Source of the DNA: Sipunculus nudus
Taxonomy: Eukaryota; Annelida; Sipuncula; Golfingiida; Sipunculidae
Direction: 5' to 3'
Assembly: GCA_026874595.1 (NCBI GenBank)
Contig: CM049314.1
Span: 75,964,300 to 76,028,299 of the forward strand
DNA: 64,000 nt
In this document: positions 1 to 13,245 of the stretch, piece by piece
How the letters are laid out: every line of letters begins with the position of its first letter
How positions within the stretch are numbered: position 1 is the stretch's first letter
The notes under the pieces: model-generated
Told to the model about the DNA's origin: nothing
The model's database searches: none
Seen by the model: only the letters and a program-made list of their open reading frames with translations
Made by a program: the position numbers and the translations under genes

Positions 1-1100
1 TGAGTTCATGTCTGTTACACAACAGTGAGTTCACCATGATATCCCAGTATGAGGTAAAAAATATGACACCACGGTGAATTCACAACGTTGAACACACAAT
101 GATTCATAACATGAGTACTTTTATGTTACTCATCAGCGAGCTCACAGTGATATCTCAGGATGACGTCAAAATGTGACACCACATTGAATCCAAAACCGTG
201 AACTCAAAGTGACAGCATACTAGCATAGCAGTGAGATCATGTATGTTATACAAAAGTTAGTTCACAATGATATCACAGGATGACGTCAAAATGTGTTACC
301 ACATGTGACACAGCAGTGAATTCACAACAGTGAGCTCATAGTGATATCATGGCATGAGTTCATGTATGTTAAACAAAAACTAGTTCAGATTGATATCTCA
401 GGATGACATCAAAAATGTGTCATCACAGTGATTTCACAAGCTTGAGTTCACAGTGATGGCATTGCTTGAGTTCATGTCCGTTACCAACAGTGAGTTCACG
501 GTGATATCTGAGCATGAGGTAAAAAATATGACACCACGGTTAATTCACAAGTTGAGCTCACTATGATATCATAGCGCGAGTTCATGTATGTTACTCATCA
601 GCGAGCTCACGGTGATATCCCAGTATGAGGTCAAAAATAAGACACCATGGTGAATTCACAACATTGAGTTCACAGTGATAGCATAGCAGGGAGATCATGT
701 ATGTTATACAAGAGTGACACCACATTAATATCACAACCGTGAGCTCACAGTGAAATCATGGCATGAGTTGATGTCTGTTACACAACAGCGAGTTCACCAT
801 GATATCCCAGTATGAGGTCAAAACTATGAAAGCAGTGAGATTGTGTATGTAATACAAGAGTGAGTTCACAATGATATATCAGGATGATGTCAAAATGTGA
901 CACCACACTGAATTCACAACCGTGAGCTCACAGTGATATCATGGCATGGGTTCATGTCTGTTACACAACACTGAGTCCACAAAAATATCACAGGATGACA
1001 TCAAAATGTGACACCTGGGTGAATACACAACCGTGAGCTCACAGTGATATCTCAGGATGACGTCAAAAATGTGACACCACAGTGAATTCAGAACCATATA
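1..1100. repeat. Degenerate minisatellite, unit about 110-123 bp
   Basis: Variants of TTCATGTCTGTTACACAACA recur at about 8, 238, 361, 473, 583, 696 and 953, alternating with GTGAGCTCACAGTGATATCA and TGACACCACGGTGAATTCAC. The spacing is 110-123 bp with some partial units. The array probably continues past the left edge. It lies in the presumed intron before the last exon of F5/8 C domain 2. No gene is seen. Confidence 0.85.
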
Positions 1101-2170
1101 CATAACAGGCTCATATGTATACTCCGATAGTGTAAGTGATGCCCAATAGAGGGCACCCCATTTATAGTCTTTTAAGTTCATTTTAGTGTCTTTGATGTCC
1201 AACAGGGGGCATCACTAGCTGTTAATTAGTCATTTGCATATTTTTCCTTATAGAGTTAAGTTGACTTATTTAATATGCACAAGTCACACTGCACCTGACA
1301 TCTGACTCTGCCGAATAAACGACTGCAATATTCTTAATTTTTGCGCCATTCCGTCACCAAACTTCATAATAGCAACACGCCATAAACATTGTATATTTGT
1401 TACCTTGCAGGTAAGCATTGTCTATGATATTCATTACTATTTGCATTCATAATTTTGTACAAGGTAATTACAAATATCAATATTTGAGTGTCAATGGCGT
1501 AATTCATTCATTTTATAATTTTCGGTTCTGTATCATAGTACTTTACCTAGCCACTGTTTCTCTTCACAAGAGTATCCACTTTACTATGGATATAACTCTG
1601 TAACACTGCTTGTAACTCATTTGTATTTGAATATTGTATTTCTTAAAATGTCTCTGGATTGTAAATATCACATTATATATAATTCTATTTTATTAGAAAA
1701 GAGGATTCCGTCACGAAACTTCGTAATGGCTACACGCCATAAACATTGTATATTTGTTACTTCGCAGTAAACCCTTTCACCACGTTGGTCGTTTGCTTGT
1801 TCGTTGATAGAAGAGAAAGGACACTTCCCCTTTTCTTTAAGCTGCTCTCATTATTTTATGTAAAATGTTTTAATCCAAAGTAAAAATGAACAAATACTCA
1901 CGAAGATTGTAGAGTGACACATGTATTTGTGCATGGGTTCCTTCCAAAGACTGTCGCAGGAATGCTCAAACGTCCTGCCAAAATGTGACCTTTGACATAA
2001 TCGTTGCTGGTTGCAGCCCCTCCTGGTGTAACATTATCACAAAACAAACCGTACTGGCTGCACCGGGTAATTCACTTGCTGAGATGTGCGAGGTCTCAAG
2101 TTGACAGCACATTTTGTTACGCAGACTGCATGTACGCAGGGTGCAAATTCCTACCTATTGTCTATATAAT

Positions 2171-2211
<41 letters not shown>

Positions 2212-2289
2212 TTAATAAATGCGATGTACCACAATTATGTAGGATAATTCCGAAAATACTGAGAACTTATTATCCTTGAACTTGCAGCA
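1101..2289. other. Gene-free stretch with a short direct repeat and (TA)n
   Basis: No supported exon. A direct repeat of about 63 bp lies at 1348-1410 and 1705-1767 (ATTCCGTCAC, then ACACGCCATAAACATTGTAT). A (TA)n tract runs from about 2169 to 2206. The short ORFs here show no recognised domain. Confidence 0.6.
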
Positions 2290-3163
2290 TTTAGATTATT
2301 GTAACAATCTTTAAAAAAAAGTGGGTCCAGTGACCTTGACCTCTGACCAGGTAACCACAAAAACCTAAAGATTTCCCAACTTTGTGCAAGTAAGCCATGT
2401 GTGAAAGATGGAAAGTTTGGGATGAAAAGTTTGATTTACAGTGCATACACAATCTTTTTAAAAATGTGACTCTTGTGACCTTAACCTTTGATCTCTTGAC
2501 CCTGAAAACCAAAATGGTTCTTACTTAAGTGGTGTGTCATTAATTAATCAAGTTTGAAGCCAATCTGTCTATCAAAAGCAAAATTATCATTCATAAGCTA
2601 ATTTGTAAATGGATGGGCCCTGTGACCTTGACCTTTGACCCTATGACCTCAAAATCAAATAAAACCTTCCCCTATTGGCAGGTGAGCAATTGAAGATGGA
2701 AGGTTTGTTATGAAAAGTTTGGCTTGAAATGCATAAACATTCTTATTAAATAAAATGGGTCATTTAACCTTGACCTTTGACTGTTGGACCGCAAAATTGA
2801 CAGAGTTCTTACTTTAGTGGTGAGCCATATATAAGTTAAGTTAATAACCAATGTGTTAAAAACTAAACTGGAGTTATCATCTAGAAACTAATATGTGAAC
2901 AGATGGCCCCTGTGACCTTAACCTTTGACCTTGTGACCCAAAATTCATTTATGCTCTCCCATACTGGCGAGTTAGCTAAATGCGCAAGATGATGAAAACC
3001 TTGGCTTAAAATGCAGCCATAATTTTTTTGATCTTTTAGAAGGATCTAGGCCAGACCAGCAGTTACGATTTGTGACCTGCTAACAGATGACTGGACAGCT
3101 GGACGAAGGCACAGCCAAAGGGTCATTCCTATACCTCAGTTGACTTACAGTCAGCTGAGGTAA
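2290..3163 (+). repeat. G-family repeat (TGACCTTGACC-rich), 5' truncated
   Basis: Repeated units of about 150 bp carry GTGACCTTGACCTTTGACC. A tail follows with CTCAG..TGACT and AGTCAGCTGAG arms (3135-3159). It is closely related to 8300-9866 and 34578-34926. Such TGACC-rich repeats are common in bivalve genomes (from general knowledge). Confidence 0.75.
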
Positions 3164-3297
3164 AATCTGGAAGTAGTTTGGAAGGAGCAAAAAAATAATG
3201 GTGTTGTGAATGTTCTAAAGGCAAATATAGGATGAGAATTTGGAAACACTGCTTTGTCAAGTACTTTATAATCAAAATATGAAACCATAACACTTAC

Positions 3298-3477
3298 AAA
3301 GTCAATGTGGTAGAATTTGTCAGTTGTTCTTATATACTGATAGCCTTCACCATCAAAGGAAAAGGCCAATTTGTAGGACTTTAGATACGGGTAACGTTGA
3401 ACTGAGATGCTGTGTGAATTGTTTCCAATGTTCGCTAGTTCTACCCCAATGACACGTTCAACAGTCTTCAAGTCAAC
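3298..3477 (-). CDS. F5/8 type C domain 2, exon b
   Basis: A 180-nt, 60-codon exon in phase 0-0 encodes VDLKTVERVIGVEL, then YPYLKSYKLAFSFDGEGYQY and ends at DKFYHIDF. The order V-D-L..., RV.GV and SYKL.FS.DG..Y is the discoidin core. The acceptor is TTCTTCCACAG|GTTGAC and the donor GACTTT|GTAAGT. Joined to exon a it gives FLTVDLKTV. Exon c with the closing Cys (expected to resemble 27755-27893) was not found between 1 and 3297 and probably lies beyond the left edge. Confidence 0.85.
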
Positions 3478-4825
3478 CTGTGGAAGAAAAAACAAGGGGC
3501 ATGGCAAATGTATCATCGTTATAAAGGTTCTGAATCTAACTTATTCTAAACAGCTAGAGCACAATACATTCTCTGTACAACACTTCTAATTTAGATTATA
3601 CTAACCATAATCTTGCTGCTATTTCATGAGTTATAAATTCGTTCTTTCCACCAAGGGGTGCCCATGGATATTAGAAAATTATTCTTCAGACATATAGAAA
3701 ACCAGATATTCACATAGAAGGAAATATAAGGCAAAGTTAAGCAGTAAACTTATGAAGGGTTTAAAAATATATTTTGTGGCTTTTTTATACTTTTGTGGTT
3801 TTTTCTTTAAAACAGGGCAGGGCGGCTGGTGTTCTACTGTTTGCTGCTCACTGCAAATGAAACTATTTCAGTCCTGCATGAATTAATAATGCTCAAAACC
3901 AAATAAACAAAAATGAGGTTGAAATGAGTAAGAGAATGTTTTTTTTCAACTGAATTTAATGGTTTTGTAAAAGATCCAGCTTTTCTGCATGCAGAAAAGA
4001 AGTCAAACATGATTTAAATGAAGCCCCCATATGATCCCAATTTATACATAATGATGATGTCACATGAAAGTTAAAAGAGTACTGAACCACATATTTCCAG
4101 ACAAAGGCTATCAGCACAAACCTGCCAGCATGGAGGCATGCATGTAGCAGACTCAGAGTCAAAAGCCTGCCATCCTATGGTGATTCTGCTATGATGCAAT
4201 GCAATCCCACTAGAATCACAAAAGATCTGCGACTGGTCACCAATTGTAATTGTATATGAATAGCTGGTGAGCAGGACTCGATATGCAACTTGCAAACTGG
4301 CATTCGTAGACCATTGCATGATTTCTGGCATGTCAGAAAAATTGTGATTCGAATCACATACAATCCATTGTATACATGTGCAATTGCTTGCGATGCCATT
4401 TGCGACTGAATATCATTCAATTGGTCGCAGAAGTTTTGGTCAGGTGACTGAGTTCTGTGACTTGTCTACATATGAAGACACCATATTGTCATGTTTATTA
4501 TCCCAAAATAAACAACTGTGATCTGAAATCACAAGCAGTCACAGATGATTGCAGAAAGAAAAATATCCAACAAACTCACGAGTGGATGGAGGGTCAGTGC
4601 CCTTTCAATTATAACTTTTTATGTTAAGTTTGTTTTTCTTTTTTTACAAAATTACAAGTCTTACTGGATGCACAATCTAGCAACTGATGTTTTCCTGATA
4701 AAGAACTCTAAAAATATATAACAGTTTTTTTTGTCCCATTTAAAATCTCGATTTACACTGCCATATTTTTGCTATACTCTCTCTAAGCATTTGAGAGTCC
4801 AGTTTATTGATGTATTAACACTTAC
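3478..4825. other. Intron, nothing recognised
   Basis: Intron between exons a and b of F5/8 C domain 2. It is AT-rich, with a 14-bp palindrome GTGATTCGAATCAC near 4344. No other feature is supported. Confidence 0.5.
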
Positions 4826-4998
4826 AGTGAGGAAGTGTCTCCTCTTAGCTGAACTGACCAGGGTGCACCATGCTTTCAATCCACCAATCCTCATATTAAT
4901 TGCCCTGTCCTCACTCTGTTCAGAATTTGATGAAATCTGACTGTTCTCGATGAAACCATCACTAATACCAGCTCGTTCATAGTTGGAACAGATTCCAT
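4826..4998 (-). CDS. F5/8 type C domain 2, exon a
   Basis: A 173-nt exon starts in phase 1 with DGICSNYERAGISDGFIENS, continues QISSNSEQSEDRAINMRIGG and KAWC, and ends in phase 0 at RRHFLT. It matches the start of a discoidin domain: first Cys, G-I-x-D-G/S-x-I-x-x-S-Q-I-S-S-S, then AW...., ending just before VDL. The acceptor is CTATTTTTCAG|ATGGAA and the donor CACT|GTAAGT. It is closer to the family consensus than exon a of the first domain (ISDGFIENSQISS). It joins the EGF exon upstream (Asn at the junction) and exon b at 3477 downstream. Confidence 0.85.
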
Positions 4999-5308
4999 CT
5001 GAAAAATAGAACTGATCTTTATACTGGCCAGCCACTTAAGCTTTTTATCAGTGCAGAATGTGTAAGATTTCTCAGCTGCTCCCCCAATCAGTAGAATGGA
5101 CTACGATATCTTCAAAATATTTAACAATTGGTTAAAAGTCCAGTATGGTCAGACAGGTGGTGTTACCCAAACCAAAACCCACACCTGCTGCATGAGGCTC
5201 ACCAACCATTTAACCACCAAGACTGGCAAATTGCACCATATATCTCTCCTACATAATTTTTAATTTTAGATAAATACATATTTAATATAGAAAATTATAT
5301 AAATATAT

Positions 5309-5863
5309 AACAAGGGACCCATGGGTCACTGCGCTCAGCTGAAGTTTGAAAAATTTAAGCAAATTGCAAAATATGCTTATTTCTACTGTAATTGTTTTTC
5401 TTATGTATTAACATATCACATATGAAAGCTATGAGGAAATGGCCTTCCTATTTGGTTAGTAAAGTTCTAAAAATATGATAGCAAAACTAATACTCTGACA
5501 AGACTGATGTAAAAAAAACATAACAGTTTTGAGATACTGTTTTGCATATGAAATATTTACAGATAGACAGGTGAACAGAAAGGATTGATACCTTTATTTC
5601 ACTTTCAAGGAATAATGCTTTGAAGTGTGAATATGCTTTGAAAACCATATTTTTTAGATATTAATTTTTTGTATTAATAGTTTTTATCAGATATTTTAAA
5701 TTTTACATTGTTTTAAATTCACAATAAAAATATAAAAATAGTTCAGAAATATACGTTGCATCATTATTTTTCCATAGTTTGGCTCATATCATGTCAAATT
5801 AGGCATACACATATATTTTATAATTTTAAAAATCACAAAATGTTTAAACTGAATTTAAAAGAA
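5309..5863 (+). repeat. H-family element, left part (head)
   Basis: Starts AACAAGGGACCCATGGGTC followed by GCTCAGCTGAA. The body matches 15390-15950 and the first part of 59489-60905. It is interrupted at 5863 by a P element and resumes after 7341. Confidence 0.75.
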
Positions 5864-7341
5864 AACTAGAATACGGGTAGTCCACAAACAACTACGTGTA
5901 TCCGCCAAAATCAGAGTGGGACAGGTGAAATGAGACATGGATTGAGTAGCAAGGGGGAATAGAGTTAATTGTGTTACATATTAGCATGGATGTCTGCAAA
6001 GTAAACTTGACTGTAGGTGTAATTTGAATGAGAAACTATCCAAGATCTATACACATGCAAAATTTCAGGAGGAAAAGTAAAACAATTGCCGAGATATGAG
6101 TGATTTTATCCCACAGCGGACAAACAGATGGATGCTGTGCAAGTATGGTTGCAGGTGGCTCAACCTGTTTCTTGTATGATAAAGAGCTATGTCAGATCCA
6201 AACACATGCAAAGCTTCTGGAAGATACATCAAACCAGTCCGGAGATAATAGCATGGATATCTGCAGCATGAATGTGAAATAGGTGGAGCCACCTGTCATA
6301 AAATCAAGAAAGCTATCCAGGATGTATACACATGCCAAATTTCAGATGTACAAGTCAAACCACCGCCAAGATATGAGTGATTTTAACCCAAGTCAAATTA
6401 ACAGATGAACACTGTGCAAAAATAATTGCAGGTGGCACTACCAGTTTCTTGTATGATAAAGAGCTATGTGAGATCTAAACACATGCAAATTTTCAGGAAG
6501 ATAAGTCAAACCAGTCTTGAGATATAAGCATGTACATCTGTAGCGTGAAGGTGAATGTAGGTGGCGCCACCTGTCATAAAATCAAGAAAGCTTTCCAGGA
6601 TGTATACATATGCCAAATTTCCGCTGAATAAGTCAAACCACTGCCGAGATATAAGTGATTTTTGCCCAAATCAAACGAATAGATGAACACTGTGCAAAAA
6701 TAATTGCAGGTTGTGCCAACAGTTTCTTATATGATAAAGAGCTATGTGAGATCTAAACACATGCAAATTTTCAGGAAGATAAGTCAAACCAATCCAGAGA
6801 TATGAAAATGGACATCTGCAGTGTGAAGATGGATGTAGGTGGCGCCATCTGTCATAAAATCAAGAAAGTTATCCAGGATGTACACGCATGCCGAATTTCA
6901 GGTGAATTAGTCAAACCACTGCAGAGATATGAGTGATTTTAATCCAAGGCAGAAAAACAGATGGACACTGTGCAAACATGGTTGCAGGTGGCACCACCAT
7001 TTTTTGTGTATGTTATAAAGCTATCCAAGGGCTACATTTGTACAAAAAATTTTTTCCTGATTGGTTAAAAGAGTCTGAAGATTTGTTGGCTAATGTGTCA
7101 AAACGGGGCATAGTTGGACCCACTATAGAGAGGAAAGGTCAGAGGTCAACGCCAATTAGTTAGGCACCAGTTCACATGTGACCTGATAATTGATGAAAGT
7201 TTCAGAAAAATCAGTTCAGTAGTCTCAGAGGAGATTTCTTTGGAAATAAATGTGGCAGCGGTGGCGGAACCCGGTGAAAAACATAGAACCCACAAATCTT
7301 TGTTTTGGCCAATACAATTATTTATTATAAGATAATATTGC
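5864..7341 (+). mobile_element. P-family element, copy 1
   Basis: Starts AACTAGAATACGGGTAGT, then TGTATCCGCCAAAATCAGAG. It ends with a mutated form of the inverted block TTTTGGCGGATACAATTA (near 7301-7320). The core has repeated units with GTAGGTGGCGCCACCTG. A 9-bp direct repeat TTAAAAGAA flanks it (5855-5863 and 7342-7350). The site is empty in the paralogous H copy near 15940. Non-autonomous: no transposase ORF. Confidence 0.72.
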
Positions 7342-8075
7342 TTAAAAGAACATAATGCCACACCATGGCATCTTCAAATTATTCCTTGCATCACTATAAA
7401 AAAATTTATTGTACATTTGAGTTTTCAGTACCAGCTTAATTTCATTAACTGGAATCAAAGGTTTAGTAAATTTGATAAAAAAATCCCAAGGTTGTTCAAA
7501 TCAGGTATACACACTGTTGGTTGGATGTGGGAGAATCAATACAGTTATGCTAATTACTATCTCAGCTATAATTTTATACTGAAAGTAATATTCAAATTCA
7601 CACCTTGTGAAAAGAATGCACAGTTTTATGAACATCCACACCTTTACATCAATATACCACTTTGTGGACAAAATTAAATGTGCACTTAATCATTGTAACC
7701 CAATGTGACAGAGCACAAAATAAAAAATGTAGCAAAAATTTGAAATAAGAATGATTAAAAATATAGAAAATTATAATATTTATCGAGTTTATGCATCATT
7801 TTTTTTTTTTGGGGGGGGGGGGGGGGGTTGCAGGGCTGAGCAGAAGATAAGCCAAGCTGAGCCAAAGTGGCTGCCTGGAGTGGACATAACATAGGTGAGG
7901 GCTGCAGAACTCACTGTACTGGCTAGTTGGTTTTATGTAAACAACACTTGACATAGTGAATAAAAACTTGAATAAAAGCTACTCTTTTCAATCAATTCCT
8001 TTGAAATTTCAGATTTTAAAAGATTAAATCCATATGTATATTTACTGTGAAAATTAAATCAACAGTGCATACAGA
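7342..8075 (+). repeat. H-family element, continuation after P copy 1
   Basis: Matches the body at 15950-16098 and 17000-17230 (GGCATCTTCAA, CTATCTCAGCTATAAT). It contains a 17-nt G run at 7811-7827 preceded by a T run. No gene. Confidence 0.6.
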
Positions 8076-8299
8076 AACAAGGGACCCATGGGTCACTGTG
8101 CTCAGCTGAAGTTGACCTTGAAAGTAACAAGGCCTATAGGCCTAATGCAAACCTGTGCTTTGGGAAATACCAGGTATAATGCTTCAATGTTGGACCATTA
8201 CTTCTCTTGTATATGAACACTGTAGGTACGAAACATTTTGAATAAGAAACAATTACACAAACGTCACTGCTGAAATTCTGGCATGGGTGCACACAACAC
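8076..8299 (+). repeat. H-family head with nested K-family head
   Basis: AACAAGGGACCCATGGGTC at 8076 and, 50 bp on, a K-family head at 8126 whose AGGCCTATAGGCCT is a perfect 14-bp palindrome. The K part (to about 8299) matches 53502-53680. Confidence 0.7.
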
Positions 8300-9866
8300 A
8301 ACTAGGGACCAATGGGTCTCGACGCTAAGCTGAATTTGTCTATAAGGATATTTTTAAAGAAATTTTTCAGAATGATAGTCCTGTGACCTCAACCAATGAC
8401 CTTGTGACCAACAAATCTTAGAACTTAATATCCTTGAACTTGCAGCATTAGGATTACTGTAACAGTCTTTTAAAAAGTGACCTTGACCTCTGACCAGATA
8501 ACCTCAATTTTTCTAGAGGTTTCCTCACTTTGGTAAGTAAGCCATGGAAAGTAAGCATTGGAAAGTTCAGGATGAAAAGTTTAATTTATAGCGCATCCAC
8601 AATCTTTTTAAAGATGTGGCTTCTGTGACCTTCAACTTAGATCGCTGGACCCTGAAAATCAAAATGAATTGCTTATGTGGTTGGTCATTATTAAATCAAG
8701 TTTGCAGCCAGTCTGTCTAACCAAAGCAGAATTATCATCCATAAACTAATTTGTGAATGGATAGGCCCTGTGACCTTGACCTATGACCAAAAAATCGAAC
8801 AGAATCTTCCCCAAGTGGCAGATTAGCAATATCTTGAAGATGGAAGGTTTGCGATGATAAGTTTTGCTTCAAATGCATACAAATTCCTTTTAAAGAAATG
8901 GGTCCTGTGACCTTGACCTTAGACCGTTGGACCCTAAAATTGATATGGTTCTTACTTTAGTGGTGGGCCATTTATAAGTTAAATTTGAAACCAATATGTC
9001 AAACTAATATCATCTGGAAACTAATTTGTGAACAGATGGCCCCTGTGACTTTGACCTTTGACCTTGTGACCCCAAATTAAATTTTGCTATCTCTATACTG
9101 GCAAGTCAGCTAAATGTGCAAGATGGAAAGTTTGGGATGAAAAGCTTGGCTTAAAATGCAGCCATAATCTTTTTGATTAAGTGAGTCCAGTGACCTTGAC
9201 TATTGACCTCATGACCCCAAAATCATATAGGTTCTTGCTTTAGTGGTGGGCCATGTGTAAGTCAAGTTTAAAATCCATGTGCCAATCCAACCTGGAGTTA
9301 TCGTCTGGAAACAAATTTTTGTATATGGACGGATTGACAGACACACAGACATAAAAAACGGACAGGGTGATAGAGCATCCACTTGTGATCAATAAACACA
9401 CCAGGTTTTTACCAGATGTAATCACAGCTGAGAAACTTACATGATTGTTGTCATTTTACAGTTAATAAATAGAAAAATATTTGTTAAAATAGGAATAAAT
9501 ACAGGTGGCACCGCCACGTTTCAGTAAATGACAAAAGTAGTCATGGTCAATATTCAGGGCAAGATTCATGACAAACCATGCATTAATTATCAAGATATTG
9601 GACATTTTGTATCATTTTTTTACTATTCTGAGTAGATACTTTCAATCCCCATAGCTCAAAGGATATAGGTTGCAGTGACCTAATTTCAGGTTTCCGATTA
9701 GATTTTTTATTGACCTCCCTGGATCATCACTTAGACATTTCTAGGACCAGCCATTACTATTTGTGCCCTGCTAACGGACTGCCAGACTCCAGGACATCCG
9801 GACGGAGGATGGACAGGCACCATTCCTATACCTCAGTTGACTTACAGTCAGCTGACCTAAAAATTA
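8300..9866 (+). repeat. G-family element, apparently full length
   Basis: Head AACTAGGGACCAATGGGTC with GCTAAGCTGAA at 8300. Several units of about 150 bp rich in GTGACCTTGACC follow, then a segment with CATAGCTC and TGACCTCCCTGGAT (9650-9730). The tail hairpin arms CTCAG.TGACT and AGTCAGCTGA lie at 9832-9856, followed by CTAAAA. No ORF. Confidence 0.65.
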
Positions 9867-10650
9867 TTGTAGCTGGCACCACCAGTCTTGTACACAACAA
9901 AGCTATCAGAGATATATACATATCCCAAGTTCAGGCTGATATATCAAACCCCTCCTGAGAAATAAGCAGGGACACACACTGTGCAAAAATTATTGTAGGT
10001 GGCACCACCAGTCTTGTATACAAAAAAGCTATTCGATAGGTATAAATATGCCCAATTTCAGGATGATATATCAAATTCCTCTATAGAAATAAGCAGGCAC
10101 ATACACTGTGCAAATGTTATTGTAGGTGGTGACACCTGTCTTGTGAACGAGAAAGCCATCAAAGACACATAGACAGGTCATAATATAAGGCCAATACATC
10201 AAACTTACCTTGAGTCTGATGCATGGGGCTGCCCAGACTTAGGTGAGAAAGGCAGTTCCCCCCGAGTGAACTGTGACAAATTTGCTGACTCAGGCTACTG
10301 CACTGGGTGAACTCAAGACCTGCACCTGGCTAGACTAGGTGAACATTTGATCTGTACCTGGCTGCACTGAGTGAACTCTTGACCTGTTGCCTAATCTGAT
10401 ACAGTTGTCAGTCTGCCAAAGCTATAAATAGATTGGCTCCACATGCAGCCCTGAGGGGCATGACACCCATGAGGTGATCACATGGTGCTCATGAGGTGTT
10501 CACATGTCACCCATGAGGGGATCACCTGCCTTGTGCTTGGCTGCACTGATTTAACTCTTGACCTATATCTGGCTGCACTGAATGAACACTAGATCTATTG
10601 CTAAATCTGAAACAGTTGGCAGTTTCTTAACCTATTTAAATATACAGACA
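9867..10650 (+). repeat. Q-family repeat, copy 1
   Basis: About 780 bp similar to 53676-54464. It includes repeated units of AATTATTGTAGGTGGCACCA and a block with CTGGCTGCACTGAGTGAACT. No gene. Confidence 0.7.
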
Positions 10651-12182
10651 CAATCTTGGCCTGTTGGCAAAGACTTTGGCTAAAATGATTTTTTTCAAGC
10701 TAAAATATTCATAATCTTTTTATTAAAATATCTAGATTGATAAAAAATGCAGTTCTTTTATTGTTAAGGTCCAATAATTCTGCCAAAAATCATTAAAGTA
10801 AACGTGAACAAAGGCCACCTAAGAATAATTTTTGTGCCATGTTACAGAAGTTATAATTGAAACAATAATTTAGGAGAAGAACAGTTTTGCAGTCCTCAGT
10901 TTGAGTTAGACATAATAATGGTCATAAGAGCAACTTAAGCTTTCCTGATATGATTAAACCATGTCCTAGGATAATTCTTTTGAAAAATTGACCGAATCAA
11001 TTTGACATTTTCATCACAAACATTTTAAGCTGAAAAAGGCTAAAATTATGAGGTTTTTGCCCATAAAAAACAGGTCAATGTAGGTGGCACCACAAAATCT
11101 GCAACTTCAAATATGAGTAATGTGACCAACATTTGCACAATACTTGATAATGCCAGTTTCTGTCACTTTGGAGAAATCTAAGTCAGTATGCTTACTTGGC
11201 CAAATTACTGTTAAATTCTTTTAACTCCACTAAAATTCATCAAAAAGCAAACCATTTGATCAAACTTGAGAGGGCTTGCCTCTGGGATCATTTCTGTAAA
11301 ATATTGAACAATTTGGCTGGACCGTTTACAAGAAGCAGATAGCAAAAAAAAATAAGCTGAATCCCACAACATTTGATATGTGACAGATAATTGCATAAAA
11401 TCTGGGGATGGTAGCTCCTGCTATTCCTGAGAAATTATGGGTTAATGTACAGATGACAAATGACCCCCGTACAAAAAAAGGTCAATGCAGTTGGCGCCAC
11501 CAATACCTGAAATTCATATATGACTCATGTGACAACACTGGCATAAAATGTGGTGAAGATAGCTCTGGCCATTTCTAAGATTGTCATTTTAATTTGCTTT
11601 TTTTTGACAGATGACTAGGTTCAACTTCCTGTAATTTGGCCAAAATTCACTGAACTTGAACCATTTGAATAAACTTGAGAGATAAGGTATAAAAGATTAT
11701 TTCTGTGAAATATTGAACAAATCGGATTGACAGTTTCGGAGGAGAAGATTTTTAAAGTTTTGTTTGCTTTTTCTCTATAAAATCTGAAAAAAATACAGAT
11801 TTTTTTCAGATTGCCAAATTTTTGCCTTAAATTTCATGATGCAAGCTCCAGTCATTTTCGAAATAGTATGGGTGATGGTATACCTGTGATCGTAAACATT
11901 GCCTGGCATGAGGAATATCTAAAATCATAAATCTACATTTTTTTAAAAGATAACCTGAAATCTAAATATCTTGAGGCATGATGTAACGGTGCTGATAAAC
12001 TGGTTCCAGGCTAGATGTATCTGCTTCACACAGCTGACATATATGGTAAATGACTCATTTCAATCTTTATAATTCAGCCAAAATTCATTCTTTGGAACCA
12101 TTAAAGACACATTAATAATGAGAATTATTCAGGGGATTATTCTTGTAAAATATTAAACAAATTGGCCTGAGTGGCACCAGTC
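10651..12182 (+). repeat. R-family repeat, copy 1
   Basis: Units of GTCAATGTAGGTGGCGCCAC, then ACTCATGTGACAAACA, and GAGAAGAAGATTTTTAAAG recur here and at 40660-41340 and 52230-53500. The unit length is several hundred bp. No gene. Confidence 0.65.
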
Positions 12183-13245
12183 AACAAGGCCTACAGGCCA
12201 AATGCGGCACCATCAATTTTGTGTATGATTAAGAGCTATGCGAGATCTATACACATGCAAAATTTCAGGGGGATATGTCAACCCAGTCCTGAGATATAAG
12301 CCTGAATGTCTGCAGCGTATACATAAATGTAGATGGCGCCACCTGCCAAAAAATCCAGAAAGCTATCCAAGATGCAAAATTTTAAGCAGATATGCCAAAC
12401 CACTGCAGAGATATGAGTGATTTTATCCCACGGCAAACAAACAGACAGATGCTGTGCAAAAATGATTCCAGGTGGCGCCACAAGTTTGGCGTACGATCAA
12501 GAGCTATGTGAGATCTATAAACATGCAAAATTTTTGCCCAATCAGTCAAATGGTTCCTGAGATATGAGGTTAGATGTCTGAAGGCGTATACATAAATGTA
12601 GGTGGTGCCACCTGCCACAAAATCCAGAAAGCTGTGAAGGATGTATAAACCTGCAAAATTTTAGGCAGATCTGTCAAACCACTGCCAAGATTTGAGTGAT
12701 TTTATCCCAAGGCAGATGAACAGATGGAGGCTGTGCAAAAATGGTTACAGATGACGCCACCAGATTTGCTCATGATAAAGAGCTATGGGAGATCTATACA
12801 CATGCAAAATTTTGGCCCAACTGGTCAAACAGTTCCCGAGATATGAGCTTGGATGTCTGCAGCTTAAACAGGAATGTAGGTGGCGCAACCTGTCATAAAA
12901 TCATGAAAGCTGTCCAGGGTGTATACACATGCAAAATTTCAGATGGATAAGTCCAACCAATGCAGAGATATAAGTATTTTTATCCCAAGGCAGATGAAAA
13001 GATGGACACTGTGCAAAAATGGTTGCAGGTGGTTCCAACATTTTTAGTTTATGTTATAAAGCTTTTCAAGGGCTACATTTGTGCAAAATCTTTAGCCTTA
13101 TTGGTCAAATGGTTCCCGAGATATATGTGGGTTTATGTGTTGAAACAGACGCACAAATGGACGCTGGACAGAGAGGAAAGGTCAGAGGTCAACCAAAAAT
13201 GAGTGCGCAGCAGTTCACATATGACCAATAATAATTCCAAATTTT
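12183..13245 (+). repeat. P-family core, truncated, behind a K-type head
   Basis: Starts with AACAAGGCCTACAGGCC at 12183 and passes at once into P-type monomers (AAGAGCTATGCGAGATCTAT and GGTGGCGCCACC units). It ends in GCAGCAGTTCACATATGACC, the P-family 3' part, without the terminal block. Confidence 0.65.
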
